Shown here piece by piece: positions 25,949 through 33,426 of a stretch of 35,354 nucleotides of DNA. Source of the stretch: JAKPPT01 sp964630305 (GTDB taxonomy: Bacteria > Spirochaetota > Spirochaetia > Treponematales > UBA12059); NCBI GenBank assembly GCA_964630305.1, contig CAZVTR010000027.1:1-35354 (forward strand), in the 5' to 3' direction. The notes beneath the pieces were generated by a model. It was not told the origin of the DNA. It saw only the letters and a list, made by a program, of their open reading frames with translations, and did no database searches. The stretch's first letter is position 1; every line of letters starts with the position of its first letter. A program made the translations under genes and the position numbers.

Positions 25949-26275
25949 ATGTCGATGGACATTGCTTCCATACATTCGGGTTCAAACGTACATATACTTC
26001 CTCAAGCTAATCCAGCACAGCCTTCTGAGCAACCCAGACAGGTTCTCCAGGAGCAGGCTAATATTCAGCAGGTAATTCAAGAGCTTGCTTCTATCAGTGC
26101 TTCTTTTAACAAACGCCTCTCATTTTCCTACAATGACAAGATTGAACAAACAGTGGTCAAGGTGATTGATACTTCAACCGATAAGGTAATAAGGGAAATT
26201 CCGCCTGCTGAACTTCAGCGTGTTCATGAGCGTATCAGGGAAGTGCTGGGAATACTTTTTGATGAACGTGCATAA
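25949..26275 (+). CDS. flaG: FlaG family flagellar protein
   Basis: A 108-residue protein. The first half is Gln/Ser-rich and unordered. The second half carries the FlaG pattern: KRLSFSYNDKIEQTVVKVID then TDKVIREIPPAELQRVHERI. FlaG proteins affect filament length or cap behaviour and often sit next to fliD, as here. The ATG follows TTTAAGGAGCATGCT. It has no promoter of its own visible and lies directly behind two terminators, so its level is probably a small fraction of flagellin. Confidence 0.88.
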   Translation: MSMDIASIHSGSNVHILPQANPAQPSEQPRQVLQEQANIQQVIQELASISASFNKRLSFSYNDKIEQTVVKVIDTSTDKVIREIPPAELQRVHERIREVLGILFDERA

Positions 26276-26369
26276 CGTATTTTGAACCAGAAAACAAACC
26301 AGGCTCACTCGTTGCTTCCAGAGGCGGATATCATAACGAGGAAGTGCTATACTTATAACTACAGATAAA

Positions 26370-26398
26370 ATGTTCTCCAGCACTGCATTTTGTATAAT
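26370..26398 (+). promoter_or_regulatory. Possible sigma-70 promoter before fliD
   Basis: TATAAT at 26393-26398 with a weak -35 (ATGTTC, 26370-26375) at 17 nt spacing. It lies in the 155-bp gap between flaG and fliD and would give a leader of about 26 nt. No sigma-28 site is seen here. Confidence 0.35.
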
Positions 26399-26430
26399 AC
26401 GATGAACCGCGAGGGAGGTTCCAGTAACAT

Positions 26431-28434
26431 ATGCCTGATACAACCTCAATTCCTGGGGTCACCAGCAAATATGATACACAAAAACTCATAGAAGAGCTCA
26501 TGAAGGTGGAGCGCATCCCTCGTGATCGCGCCGAAGCTCGATTAAAACAGCTCCAGCTTCAAAGAACCGTCTGGCTCGATATCAACCGCCGGTTTATCGA
26601 CTTACGCGAAAAAGCAAGAAACCTATTCTCATTCCAAAACCCGTTCAATGAACGTATTGCAAAATCCAGCAACGAACAAGCGCTTACCGCTACAGCAACA
26701 CGGCAGGCGCTCAATGAAACACATCTTATCAGTATTAAACAGGTAGCCACAGCTGACCGGTTTATGTCAGACAGGCTCTCAAAAGATTATACTGTTTCCC
26801 CAGGTCTCTATACCTTTGGTGTCGGCGATAAAACCATAGAGTTAAATTTTCAGGGAGGCAGTCTCAAAGATTTTGTTGATGCGCTCAACAAAAAAGGCGG
26901 GGATCTCCTCCGAGCTCAGCTTGTGCCGATTACTGCCGATGAACGGGTACTCGTCATTGAATCAGTCAAAACAGGTTCAAAATCAAGACTTTCGTTTAAA
27001 AATGCAGCCGAAACGCTCGGCCTTCAGACAGGACTCATTGTAAAGGGCAATACCTCAGAGCAAACACTTTCAGTAACCCAACCCGGAAGGCTTTCTGGTG
27101 CTCTCGATGCATCCAAAGTGCTAACTCAAGATGGAGTCCTCCGCATAAATCCAGGCGGAGAAGCTGCATTGCGCCTTGCCAGCCCGGTAAACACAGCTAA
27201 CCTCGTCCTAGAAGTTGAAATTGAGTTTGTTGAGCGCCCCGGACCGGCTCAACCGGGCATTCCTCCTGGACCAAGCATTCCCGGTACAGGTTCAATAGAA
27301 TATCAAGGGTTAGTAGTCCAGAGCGCTCCAAGTGATGTTGTGCTTCCTCCCCAGCAGCAGCCTGCACCGCCTCCACCCCGCGTAGACAATAATCAGGTAC
27401 TCTATGCGCTAGACTCCTCCGGCAAGCAAATAGCACTCCCTGCAGTTCCAACAGGATCAGGCAAGCAAAAAGTAACCATTCCGCTTTCAGTGTACACGGA
27501 AAATTTTGCAGGAATTGGCATAAAAAACCCCAATACGAACCGTGATGTAGTTATCCACAGCGCACGCGTCGTGGACCCTACCGTCACCGGGGATTACCGG
27601 CCTAAGAATCCTGTGGACACAAGCCGTGATGCAATTATTGTGTATAACGGTATAGAAATTACCCGAGAATCCAATACCATTGATGATGTTATTCCCGGCG
27701 TAACGCTCAACATTCAGGATGTTACCGATAAGCCTGTTAAGCTCACTGTTGAACCGGATCGGGAAGCAGTAAAAAATGCAATTATCGATTTTGTCGGCAC
27801 CTATAATAGGCTCATGGCAGAAATCAATATCAGCATGCGCAATGACGAAGCTGTATTAAATGAAATTCAGTATTTAACTGAAGATGAGAAAAAAGCCTAC
27901 AAGGAACGGCTTGGTATTTTTCAGGGAGATATTACCCTCTCGCAACTGCGTTCATCAATGCAGAATATCATGATGAACGCATATCCCTCTCAGGATGCGG
28001 TTATGCTTTTGAGCATGCTGGGTATTTCGACCAATTCATCGATAGGCGGAGGATATGATGCAGCAAAACTCCGCGGTTACCTTGAAATTGATGAGAAAAA
28101 GCTGGATAACGCACTGCGCACTAATTTTGAAGGAATCCGAGCTCTCTTTGGGTTTGATACTGATAACGATTTTGTCATTGACAGCGGAGTAGCAGTAGCT
28201 TTAGATAAACTCATTAAGCCTTTTGTAGAAACAGGCGGAATTTTTTCCACAAAATTAAAGACATTTGATACACTAATAGCTGACCAAAAAAAACTCATCG
28301 ATACCTTAACTGCTCAGCTTGCAAAAAAAGAAGAAGAACTCAAGCGCAAATATGGGCTGATGGAAGGAGCACTCGGACAGCTTGAGCAGACATCTGGTGC
28401 ATGGGATAATTTTGGCAAACAAAATGGCAACTAG
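26431..28434 (+). CDS. fliD: Flagellar filament cap protein FliD
   Basis: A 667-residue hook-associated protein 2. The N-terminal D0/D1 part reads IPGVTSKYDTQKLIEELMKVERIPRDR, close to the family start. The C-terminal D1/D0 part contains the coiled region LIADQKKLIDTLTAQLAKKEEELKRKYG ... LEQTSGAW. FliD caps the growing filament and folds incoming flagellin; in spirochaetes this happens in the periplasm. It is longer than the usual 450-600 residues. A Pro-rich, low-complexity stretch covers about residues 269-318 (PPQQQPAPPPP), in the outer domains. The Shine-Dalgarno is GAGGGAGG, about 12 nt before the ATG, a rather long spacing. Confidence 0.93.
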   Translation: MPDTTSIPGVTSKYDTQKLIEELMKVERIPRDRAEARLKQLQLQRTVWLDINRRFIDLREKARNLFSFQNPFNERIAKSSNEQALTATATRQALNETHLISIKQVATADRFMSDRLSKDYTVSPGLYTFGVGDKTIELNFQGGSLKDFVDALNKKGGDLLRAQLVPITADERVLVIESVKTGSKSRLSFKNAAETLGLQTGLIVKGNTSEQTLSVTQPGRLSGALDASKVLTQDGVLRINPGGEAALRLASPVNTANLVLEVEIEFVERPGPAQPGIPPGPSIPGTGSIEYQGLVVQSAPSDVVLPPQQQPAPPPPRVDNNQVLYALDSSGKQIALPAVPTGSGKQKVTIPLSVYTENFAGIGIKNPNTNRDVVIHSARVVDPTVTGDYRPKNPVDTSRDAIIVYNGIEITRESNTIDDVIPGVTLNIQDVTDKPVKLTVEPDREAVKNAIIDFVGTYNRLMAEINISMRNDEAVLNEIQYLTEDEKKAYKERLGIFQGDITLSQLRSSMQNIMMNAYPSQDAVMLLSMLGISTNSSIGGGYDAAKLRGYLEIDEKKLDNALRTNFEGIRALFGFDTDNDFVIDSGVAVALDKLIKPFVETGGIFSTKLKTFDTLIADQKKLIDTLTAQLAKKEEELKRKYGLMEGALGQLEQTSGAWDNFGKQNGN

Positions 28435-28449
28435 CAAGGAGCAGCAGGT

Positions 28450-29307
28450 ATGAGCATACTAATTAATGAGACACCGGTCGAATTTGACTTCATTGGGAAA
28501 TCGGTACGGCATGTTGTACAGGACATTGACAGAGATCTTGAAAAAATCAACTTTGTCATTACAGGAATTAGTTTGAATAACAGCGAAATTCACACGCACT
28601 TTGATTCGTATGCGGAGCAAATTCTTAAAGAAACCGACACCCTCTCTGTAACAACGGAAGCCGTGTCGGATATTAAAGCAAAAGCAATTAGCACTATTCT
28701 CAACATTCTTGTTGTGCTTGAAGGCGATGATGATATTTCGCAAATTCAAGCATCATGGGAAGGCTTTTCAAAAACATTTACATCATTCTTTTCTGCTGAG
28801 GAATGTTCATTCCTGGACAGTATTGGTAATATGATACAAAACCCAAAGGCAATGTCAACCGCAGAGAAAATAAAACGATGCAGAGAATTATCACTATTTT
28901 TTAAAGAACGGCTTGATGAATGTGTCCAGCCTGTAGAAGCTATGGAAGCAGGTGCAGAGTTATTTGAACGGCTTCGCAGCGACCTGGCAAACACATCTGT
29001 TTTGTTGCAGACAGGCAAAGAGCAGGAAGCTATACGCAACATAACATTACTCATTGAAATTATTAATAAAGTAATACGAATTATGCCGGGATTTTTCATT
29101 ACACTGCGCATTGCTGACGAACCCATGGTTAATGATGAGAAACTTTCTTTGTTTTTTGAGAATTTTAATAAAAATCTTAATGAACTTATTGCAGCCTTTG
29201 AAAACAAAGATACTGTATTGCTCGGTGATCTTATAGAATATGAAGTTTTGCCAAAATTGGAAGCGCTGTTTGCCTCCCTTAAAACTTATAGCAATAAGGG
29301 TACATGA
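28450..29307 (+). CDS. Helical protein of unknown function directly after fliD, candidate flagellar chaperone
   Basis: A 285-residue, mostly helical, acidic protein without signal peptide or membrane segment. No domain recognised. Heptad-like runs such as IDRDLEKINFVITGISLNNSEI and NITLLIEIINKVIRIM suggest bundled helices. It starts 15 nt after the fliD stop, with AAGGAGCAGCAGGT before the ATG, and overlaps the PilZ gene by 4 nt (ATGA). In other bacteria fliS or fliT occupies this place after fliD. No fliS or fliT is seen here, so a secretion-chaperone role is a reasonable guess, but it is more than twice their length. Confidence 0.82.
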   Translation: MSILINETPVEFDFIGKSVRHVVQDIDRDLEKINFVITGISLNNSEIHTHFDSYAEQILKETDTLSVTTEAVSDIKAKAISTILNILVVLEGDDDISQIQASWEGFSKTFTSFFSAEECSFLDSIGNMIQNPKAMSTAEKIKRCRELSLFFKERLDECVQPVEAMEAGAELFERLRSDLANTSVLLQTGKEQEAIRNITLLIEIINKVIRIMPGFFITLRIADEPMVNDEKLSLFFENFNKNLNELIAAFENKDTVLLGDLIEYEVLPKLEALFASLKTYSNKGT

Positions 29308-30404
29308 TGCCGCTGTTTCAAATAACATATTTTTGGAAAGACACCTCGGAATCCACAACTGATGTACGGGTGCTTTTTATTATCATTATTATTCTTTTTG
29401 CAGTTATTCTTGTATCTGCACTCATTAACTATCTTATTAAAAAATCAAAAGAATCGAACACAGGTAAACCACAAACATCCAAACAGGTAAGCCAAAGGAG
29501 TTTACAGCGCTCCGCACAATCTTCTGGCTTCTCTGGCGTTGAATCGGAGTTTCTAGCTTTTTATGCCCAAAAACTCGCGGTATATAATTACAGGGATATA
29601 CTGAGAGATAAAGATAAGCTCGATAGATTTTTGCGGGATATCTATCATTACATCGAAAAAAATTCAAAAACAGAGCAGGAAGCGGAAGAATTAAAAAAGA
29701 AACTGTTTATGATCCGAGAAGCGCATAGCTTTAGACTGCACTCTTCAAAAACCTTGCGCTCTACACATGAAATATCAAAGTTAACTCCGCTATCTCTCGT
29801 TACGAACCGTGATGCTCACTATGCGACTATTCTCTTAGCAAACGAATCAGACGGGCTCTATGTTGAATATCCACGTGACGCATTCGGAGATCTCATCAAG
29901 TTTCCGCTGGGAACTAAACTCACGGTGTATTTTTATACGGGCAACCATGCAGGCTTTCAATTTAAAACAAAAATTACAGATAAGATTAAAAGCAAAGCAA
30001 CTGTTATGCTAAAGCTCAAGCATACACATACTGTTACTGCGCTTCCCTACCGAAAACATGACAGAAAAACTGTACGCATGGAATGTTCTCTATATAGAAC
30101 TGCAGTCAAAACCGTAAGCGCAGGAACTGGCACAAAAAGAATACTTCAGAGCGATAGTACACCGCTTCCTGGCATCCTCACTGATATTTCTGCAGGCGGT
30201 GTTTCATTTCATTCAACGCTCTCCATGATGCCGGGCGACATTATCAAGCTTGAATTTAATCCAGGCATGGGACGCCGCTTGGCATTTGTATCTATTGTTC
30301 GTGTTAATCGCATTAAAAATGGTTTTTTATACCATGCAAAGTTTATCAAAATTGACCCAAAAACGATTAACGAAATTTATGCACTGGTATATGGATATCT
30401 TTAA
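29304..30404 (+). CDS. Membrane-anchored PilZ protein (cyclic di-GMP receptor)
   Basis: A 366-residue protein with one membrane helix near the N-terminus (about residues 22-44, VLFIIIIILFAVILVSALINYL). A cytoplasmic middle domain of about 190 residues follows and includes LYVEYPRDAFGDLIKFPLGTKLTVYF, a YcgR-N/PilZN-like beta-barrel. The C-terminal PilZ domain has both binding motifs: R-x-x-x-R at R250-R254 (RKHDR) and D-x-S-x-x-G at D294-G299 (DISAGG). It should bind cyclic di-GMP and, from its location, probably affects flagellar function. Translational coupling with the preceding gene by ATGA. Confidence 0.9.
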   Translation: MMPLFQITYFWKDTSESTTDVRVLFIIIIILFAVILVSALINYLIKKSKESNTGKPQTSKQVSQRSLQRSAQSSGFSGVESEFLAFYAQKLAVYNYRDILRDKDKLDRFLRDIYHYIEKNSKTEQEAEELKKKLFMIREAHSFRLHSSKTLRSTHEISKLTPLSLVTNRDAHYATILLANESDGLYVEYPRDAFGDLIKFPLGTKLTVYFYTGNHAGFQFKTKITDKIKSKATVMLKLKHTHTVTALPYRKHDRKTVRMECSLYRTAVKTVSAGTGTKRILQSDSTPLPGILTDISAGGVSFHSTLSMMPGDIIKLEFNPGMGRRLAFVSIVRVNRIKNGFLYHAKFIKIDPKTINEIYALVYGYL

Positions 30405-30495
30405 CCTGTAACCATACAAACAGTACAACAGCCGCACTTCTAAGCTCTCAGATAAAAAGCACACAGTATACGACAATATTGCACTGCTCACAATC

Positions 30496-30524
30496 TTGAC
30501 CAGCATTAGCTTGAATACTACAAT
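30496..30524 (+). promoter_or_regulatory. Sigma-70 promoter placed for a leaderless mRNA
   Basis: TTGACC (30496-30501), 17 nt, TACAAT (30519-30524). The expected start, 7 nt after the -10, coincides with the A of the ATG at 30531. No Shine-Dalgarno is present upstream of that ATG, so the transcript may be leaderless. The 126-bp gap after the PilZ gene holds nothing else I can identify. Confidence 0.6.
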
Positions 30525-30530
30525 TATAGT

Positions 30531-30791
30531 ATGAAAATCATCGATATATCAGACCTTAAGAAAAAAGAAAGTCCGCTCCACTATCGAAGAGAATATCTTG
30601 GAACTATTACCATGGAAATTATGCACCAAACTATCAGCAGCCCGCTGTCATTTACTATTGAACACAAACCAATGGGACCGGAAGAGATAAAAATTGACAT
30701 TCAAGAAGAACTTGATTATCCTATGCTGCCTGTTATTACCGCGGTAAAACAGCATATCCGCAAGCTCATGGAAAAGGGAGCACTACCCTGA
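30531..30791 (+). CDS. Small protein of unknown function upstream of tsaE
   Basis: An 86-residue, soluble, unrecognised protein (KIIDISDLKKKESPLHYRRE). It has an alpha-beta mixture and a helical C-terminus (AVKQHIRKLMEKGALP). No signal peptide. Its stop TGA overlaps the start of tsaE, and the last codons contain the AAGGGAG that serves as the tsaE ribosome binding site, so the two are coupled. Position between flagellar genes and tsaE agrees with what I remember of treponemes, where a small gene lies in the same place. Confidence 0.75.
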   Translation: MKIIDISDLKKKESPLHYRREYLGTITMEIMHQTISSPLSFTIEHKPMGPEEIKIDIQEELDYPMLPVITAVKQHIRKLMEKGALP

Positions 30792-31240
30792 TTCGTATAC
30801 ATTCTGCTACTCCACATGACACCGAAGCAGTTGGAGAAAAAATTGGCTCCTGTGCATGGCCAGGCATGGTTTGTGCTTTAAGAGGGGGCTTGGGATTAGG
30901 AAAAACAACATTAACCAAAGGCATTGCTCATGCGCTTGGTATTGAAACAGCAATCACAAGCCCTACGTACACTATTGTCAATGAATACAGCGGGAAGCTT
31001 CCGCTCTACCATATCGATGTATATCGTCTTACCGGAGCAGATGAATTTGAACTTATTGATGCATCTCATTATATTTATTCTGATGGTGTCTGTGTCATTG
31101 AGTGGAGTGAAAAAGTAGCATCGCTCCTGCCAGTCGATGCAGTACTAATAACCCTCGAACACTCTGGTATGGAAGAGCGGATTATAACCATTCAGCATGA
31201 AAAACTAGAAAGGTGCCTGCATGAATATTTTAGCACTTGA
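30788..31240 (+). CDS. tsaE: TsaE, ATPase of tRNA t6A biosynthesis, non-ATG start
   Basis: A P-loop protein with the full TsaE pattern: Walker A GGLGLGKTT, then SPTYTIVNEY, LYHIDVYRLTGADEFE and VIEWSEKV. It works with TsaB and TsaD to make the t6A modification of ANN-decoding tRNAs. The first ATG in frame (30866) is too late. It would remove about 26 residues that match the family's N-terminal strand and helix (IHSATPHDTEAVGEKIG). Going upstream there is no ATG, GTG or TTG, but CTG at 30788 is 7 nt from AAGGGAG and forms a 4-nt CTGA overlap with the previous stop. ATT at 30791 is an alternative. I therefore give 150 residues, the usual family length. Confidence 0.85.
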   Translation: MIRIHSATPHDTEAVGEKIGSCAWPGMVCALRGGLGLGKTTLTKGIAHALGIETAITSPTYTIVNEYSGKLPLYHIDVYRLTGADEFELIDASHYIYSDGVCVIEWSEKVASLLPVDAVLITLEHSGMEERIITIQHEKLERCLHEYFST

Positions 31241-31964
31241 CTGCGCCACAGCAGTACTCGGTATAGGCGTATATCGAGGTACGCACCAAAACAGTGCTCA
31301 GCATCCAAAACATCCATATGCCTCACAAGAAGGACATAGCCCGCTGCCAGGTGTTGTTCAAGTACATATAGATGCCGGATATCGTCATGCAGAGCGCATA
31401 CTGCAGGGAGTAGCCTATTGTCTTGAAGAAGCAGGCCTCACTATTGATGACATCGACCTTTTTGCCTGTACAGGTGGACCTGGTTCGTTTACCGGTCTCA
31501 GAATTGCTGCTTCAACGATAAAAGGATTTTCACTGAGCAAAAAAAAGCCTTATGTATTTGTTCCAACGCTCGATGCGTATGCATGGGGCTTAGAACAGGT
31601 AAGCCCTGTGGTAGTGCCGCTCATCGATGCAAAGCGCGGACATTTTTATTTTGCTGTCTATAGACATGGCTCAAAAATGAAAGGTCCTTTCGATGCTCCC
31701 CTCTCTGCAGTTTTACAGGAAGTGATAGGAGAATCACAGGTACTGTTTACCGGTCCTGATGCAGATCTCATTGAACATGCTGTACTAGACTATCCGGGCT
31801 ATGTTATACTCCCAAACCAACATACCAGTGCTGTTCATAACACACTCATGCTTGCAGAAAAAATATACAAAGAACAAGGACCAGCAGATGAGCAGGCGGG
31901 ACCAGACTACCTGCGGTTAAGCGATGCAGAAGAGGCACAGAAAAATAATGCAACAGGAACCTGA
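31221..31964 (+). CDS. tsaB: TsaB, scaffold subunit of the t6A complex
   Basis: A 247-residue ASKHA-fold protein. It begins MNILALDCATAVLGIGVYRG and carries the family signature GGPGSFTGLR (about residues 85-94). A hydrophilic insertion of about 20 residues (THQNSAQHPKHPYASQEG) between the first strands is unusual. TsaB binds TsaD and stimulates threonylcarbamoyl transfer. The gene overlaps tsaE by 20 nt. The C-terminus (GPDYLRLSDAEEAQKNN) resembles the usual TsaB ending P-x-Y-L-R. Confidence 0.92.
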   Translation: MNILALDCATAVLGIGVYRGTHQNSAQHPKHPYASQEGHSPLPGVVQVHIDAGYRHAERILQGVAYCLEEAGLTIDDIDLFACTGGPGSFTGLRIAASTIKGFSLSKKKPYVFVPTLDAYAWGLEQVSPVVVPLIDAKRGHFYFAVYRHGSKMKGPFDAPLSAVLQEVIGESQVLFTGPDADLIEHAVLDYPGYVILPNQHTSAVHNTLMLAEKIYKEQGPADEQAGPDYLRLSDAEEAQKNNATGT

Positions 31965-32967
31965 AACTACCAACGCTATCAGTGATCCATGCAAAGAGCA
32001 GTTAAAAGCTCTTTACAAGAGCATTGCTATGCCGCTTGCAATTATATCAAAGGATTTAACATATATCTATTTTAATGAGTTATATAAAAATCTCCTTATC
32101 AAGTATCAATATACAGAAACAAACCATTTCTTAAATACTTTCTCGCGAGTATTAAAACCCGAAGAGCTTGCTGACATTTATAAATGCATGAAAAATAAAA
32201 ACCGCAACTATTCCTGGTCCGGTACGCTAGAGCACAAAGCACGTGACATTCATGCCAGCATAACAAAAATGCAGATTATGCCTTATATGCTTTCTAAAAC
32301 AACAAAAGAACCGCTTAATTGGATTGTCATACTGGATGATTTTACCGTAGAGATGCATGGCTTTGTGTACGTTATGTTTAAAGGACTACTCGATGCGTCA
32401 AAACTTAAAGATAATGACACTGGGAAACATATTGAACGAGTGAATTTCTATGCTACGGTGCTTGCAAAAGCACTCTATGATGAAAACCTGGATATTCTTG
32501 TTGATGTTGATTTTGTTGATAACATTGGATTTCTTGCCGCTATGCATGATGTAGGGAAAATTGGCACCCCCGATGATATCTTAAATAAAAAAGGCTCATT
32601 AACCGAATTTGAATGGAAAATCATGAAAGAACATACTATTAACGGCGCATACATCCTTTCTGCATATCCAAACCCTATGGCAAAAGAAATTGCACAATCG
32701 CATCATGAACGTTGGGATGGCACAGGATACCCATATAATTTAGAAAAGGACATGATTCCTCTTTCTGCACGCATAGTTGCTATAGCTGATGTATACGATG
32801 CCCTCCGCATGAAACGATCTTATAAAGAACCTAAAAGCCACAAAGAAGCATACGATTTAATTATGCAGGGAAGCGGAACTCATTTTGATCCATCGCTCGT
32901 ATTGGTATTTAGAAGGCACCACAAAGAATTTGAAAAAATATATGAAGATAACGCAGATACTGAATAA
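31948..32967 (+). CDS. PAS-like / HD-GYP cyclic di-GMP phosphodiesterase
   Basis: A 339-residue protein from the ATG at 31948, which has AGAGGCACAG upstream; an in-frame ATG at 31924 would add 8 residues. Residues 17-135 form a PAS-like sensor domain (SIAMPLAIISKDLTYIYFNE...). Residues 137-330 are HD-GYP: H161, HD at 200-201 in AMHDVGKIGTPDDI, H229, HH at 252-253 in HHERWDGTGYP, and D281 in VAIADVYDAL. All metal ligands and the GYP motif are intact, so it should hydrolyse cyclic di-GMP. It overlaps the end of tsaB by 17 nt. With the PilZ protein upstream, the locus has both a reader and an eraser of the messenger. Confidence 0.92.
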   Translation: MQQEPETTNAISDPCKEQLKALYKSIAMPLAIISKDLTYIYFNELYKNLLIKYQYTETNHFLNTFSRVLKPEELADIYKCMKNKNRNYSWSGTLEHKARDIHASITKMQIMPYMLSKTTKEPLNWIVILDDFTVEMHGFVYVMFKGLLDASKLKDNDTGKHIERVNFYATVLAKALYDENLDILVDVDFVDNIGFLAAMHDVGKIGTPDDILNKKGSLTEFEWKIMKEHTINGAYILSAYPNPMAKEIAQSHHERWDGTGYPYNLEKDMIPLSARIVAIADVYDALRMKRSYKEPKSHKEAYDLIMQGSGTHFDPSLVLVFRRHHKEFEKIYEDNADTE

Positions 32968-32976
32968 TAGCAAATA

Positions 32977-33426
32977 TTAGTAAGAACCATTAAACATTTT
33001 TTTTATTGCTTCTTTGTTTTTCTTAAATGCTTTTTTGAGTTCTTCTGCTAAAGCAGAATATTGTCGATCAAGAATATGATAATACTTAAATGTGGCAAGA
33101 GGCTTTTGAGTCATTGTTACCAGTTTGCTATCAATACCCGTTAGTATAAAATAATCAGCAAGCGCACCTGGAACTGCAAATATCATGTCAACTCTTCCAG
33201 CCACAAGCATATTGAGTGCANNNNNNNNNNNNNNNNNNNNNNNNNNNNNNNNNNNNNNNNNNNNNNNNNNNNNNNNNNNNNNNNNNNNNNNNNNNNNNNN
33301 NNNNNNNNNNNNNNNNNNNNCCATACCAACAGTTACTCCTAGCCTTATCTCAATTTTCGATTGTGCAATTATGTTTATGCAAAAAATGAAAATTACTACT
33401 AAAGCTATGGCTGTTCTGTTTTTCAT
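32977..33426 (-). CDS. Periplasmic substrate-binding protein (family 3-like), interrupted by an assembly gap
   Basis: The visible N-terminal 35 residues are a signal peptide (ALVVIFIFCINIIAQ) and IEIRLGVTVGM. After 100 N the C-terminal 80 residues read LNMLVAGRVDMIFAVPGALADYF, as in the second lobe of family-3 solute-binding proteins, and end in a Lys-rich helix. Both sides share a frame through the 100 N, but this has a one-in-three chance. The family is normally about 240-260 residues and only about 115 are seen, so the real gap is probably larger than 100. The ATG overlaps the previous stop by 4 nt. No permease or ATPase gene is nearby, so a sensor role cannot be excluded. Its stop is 9 bp from that of the convergent HD-GYP gene. 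Confidence 0.72.
   Translation of the reverse strand: MKNRTAIALVVIFIFCINIIAQSKIEIRLGVTVGMXXXXXXXXXXXXXXXXXXXXXXXXXXXXXXXXXXALNMLVAGRVDMIFAVPGALADYFILTGIDSKLVTMTQKPLATFKYYHILDRQYSALAEELKKAFKKNKEAIKKMFNGSY
33221..33320. other. Assembly gap, 100 N
   Basis: Exactly 100 ambiguous bases inside the substrate-binding protein gene. The short visible protein suggests that the true gap is longer, perhaps several hundred bases. Confidence 0.97.
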
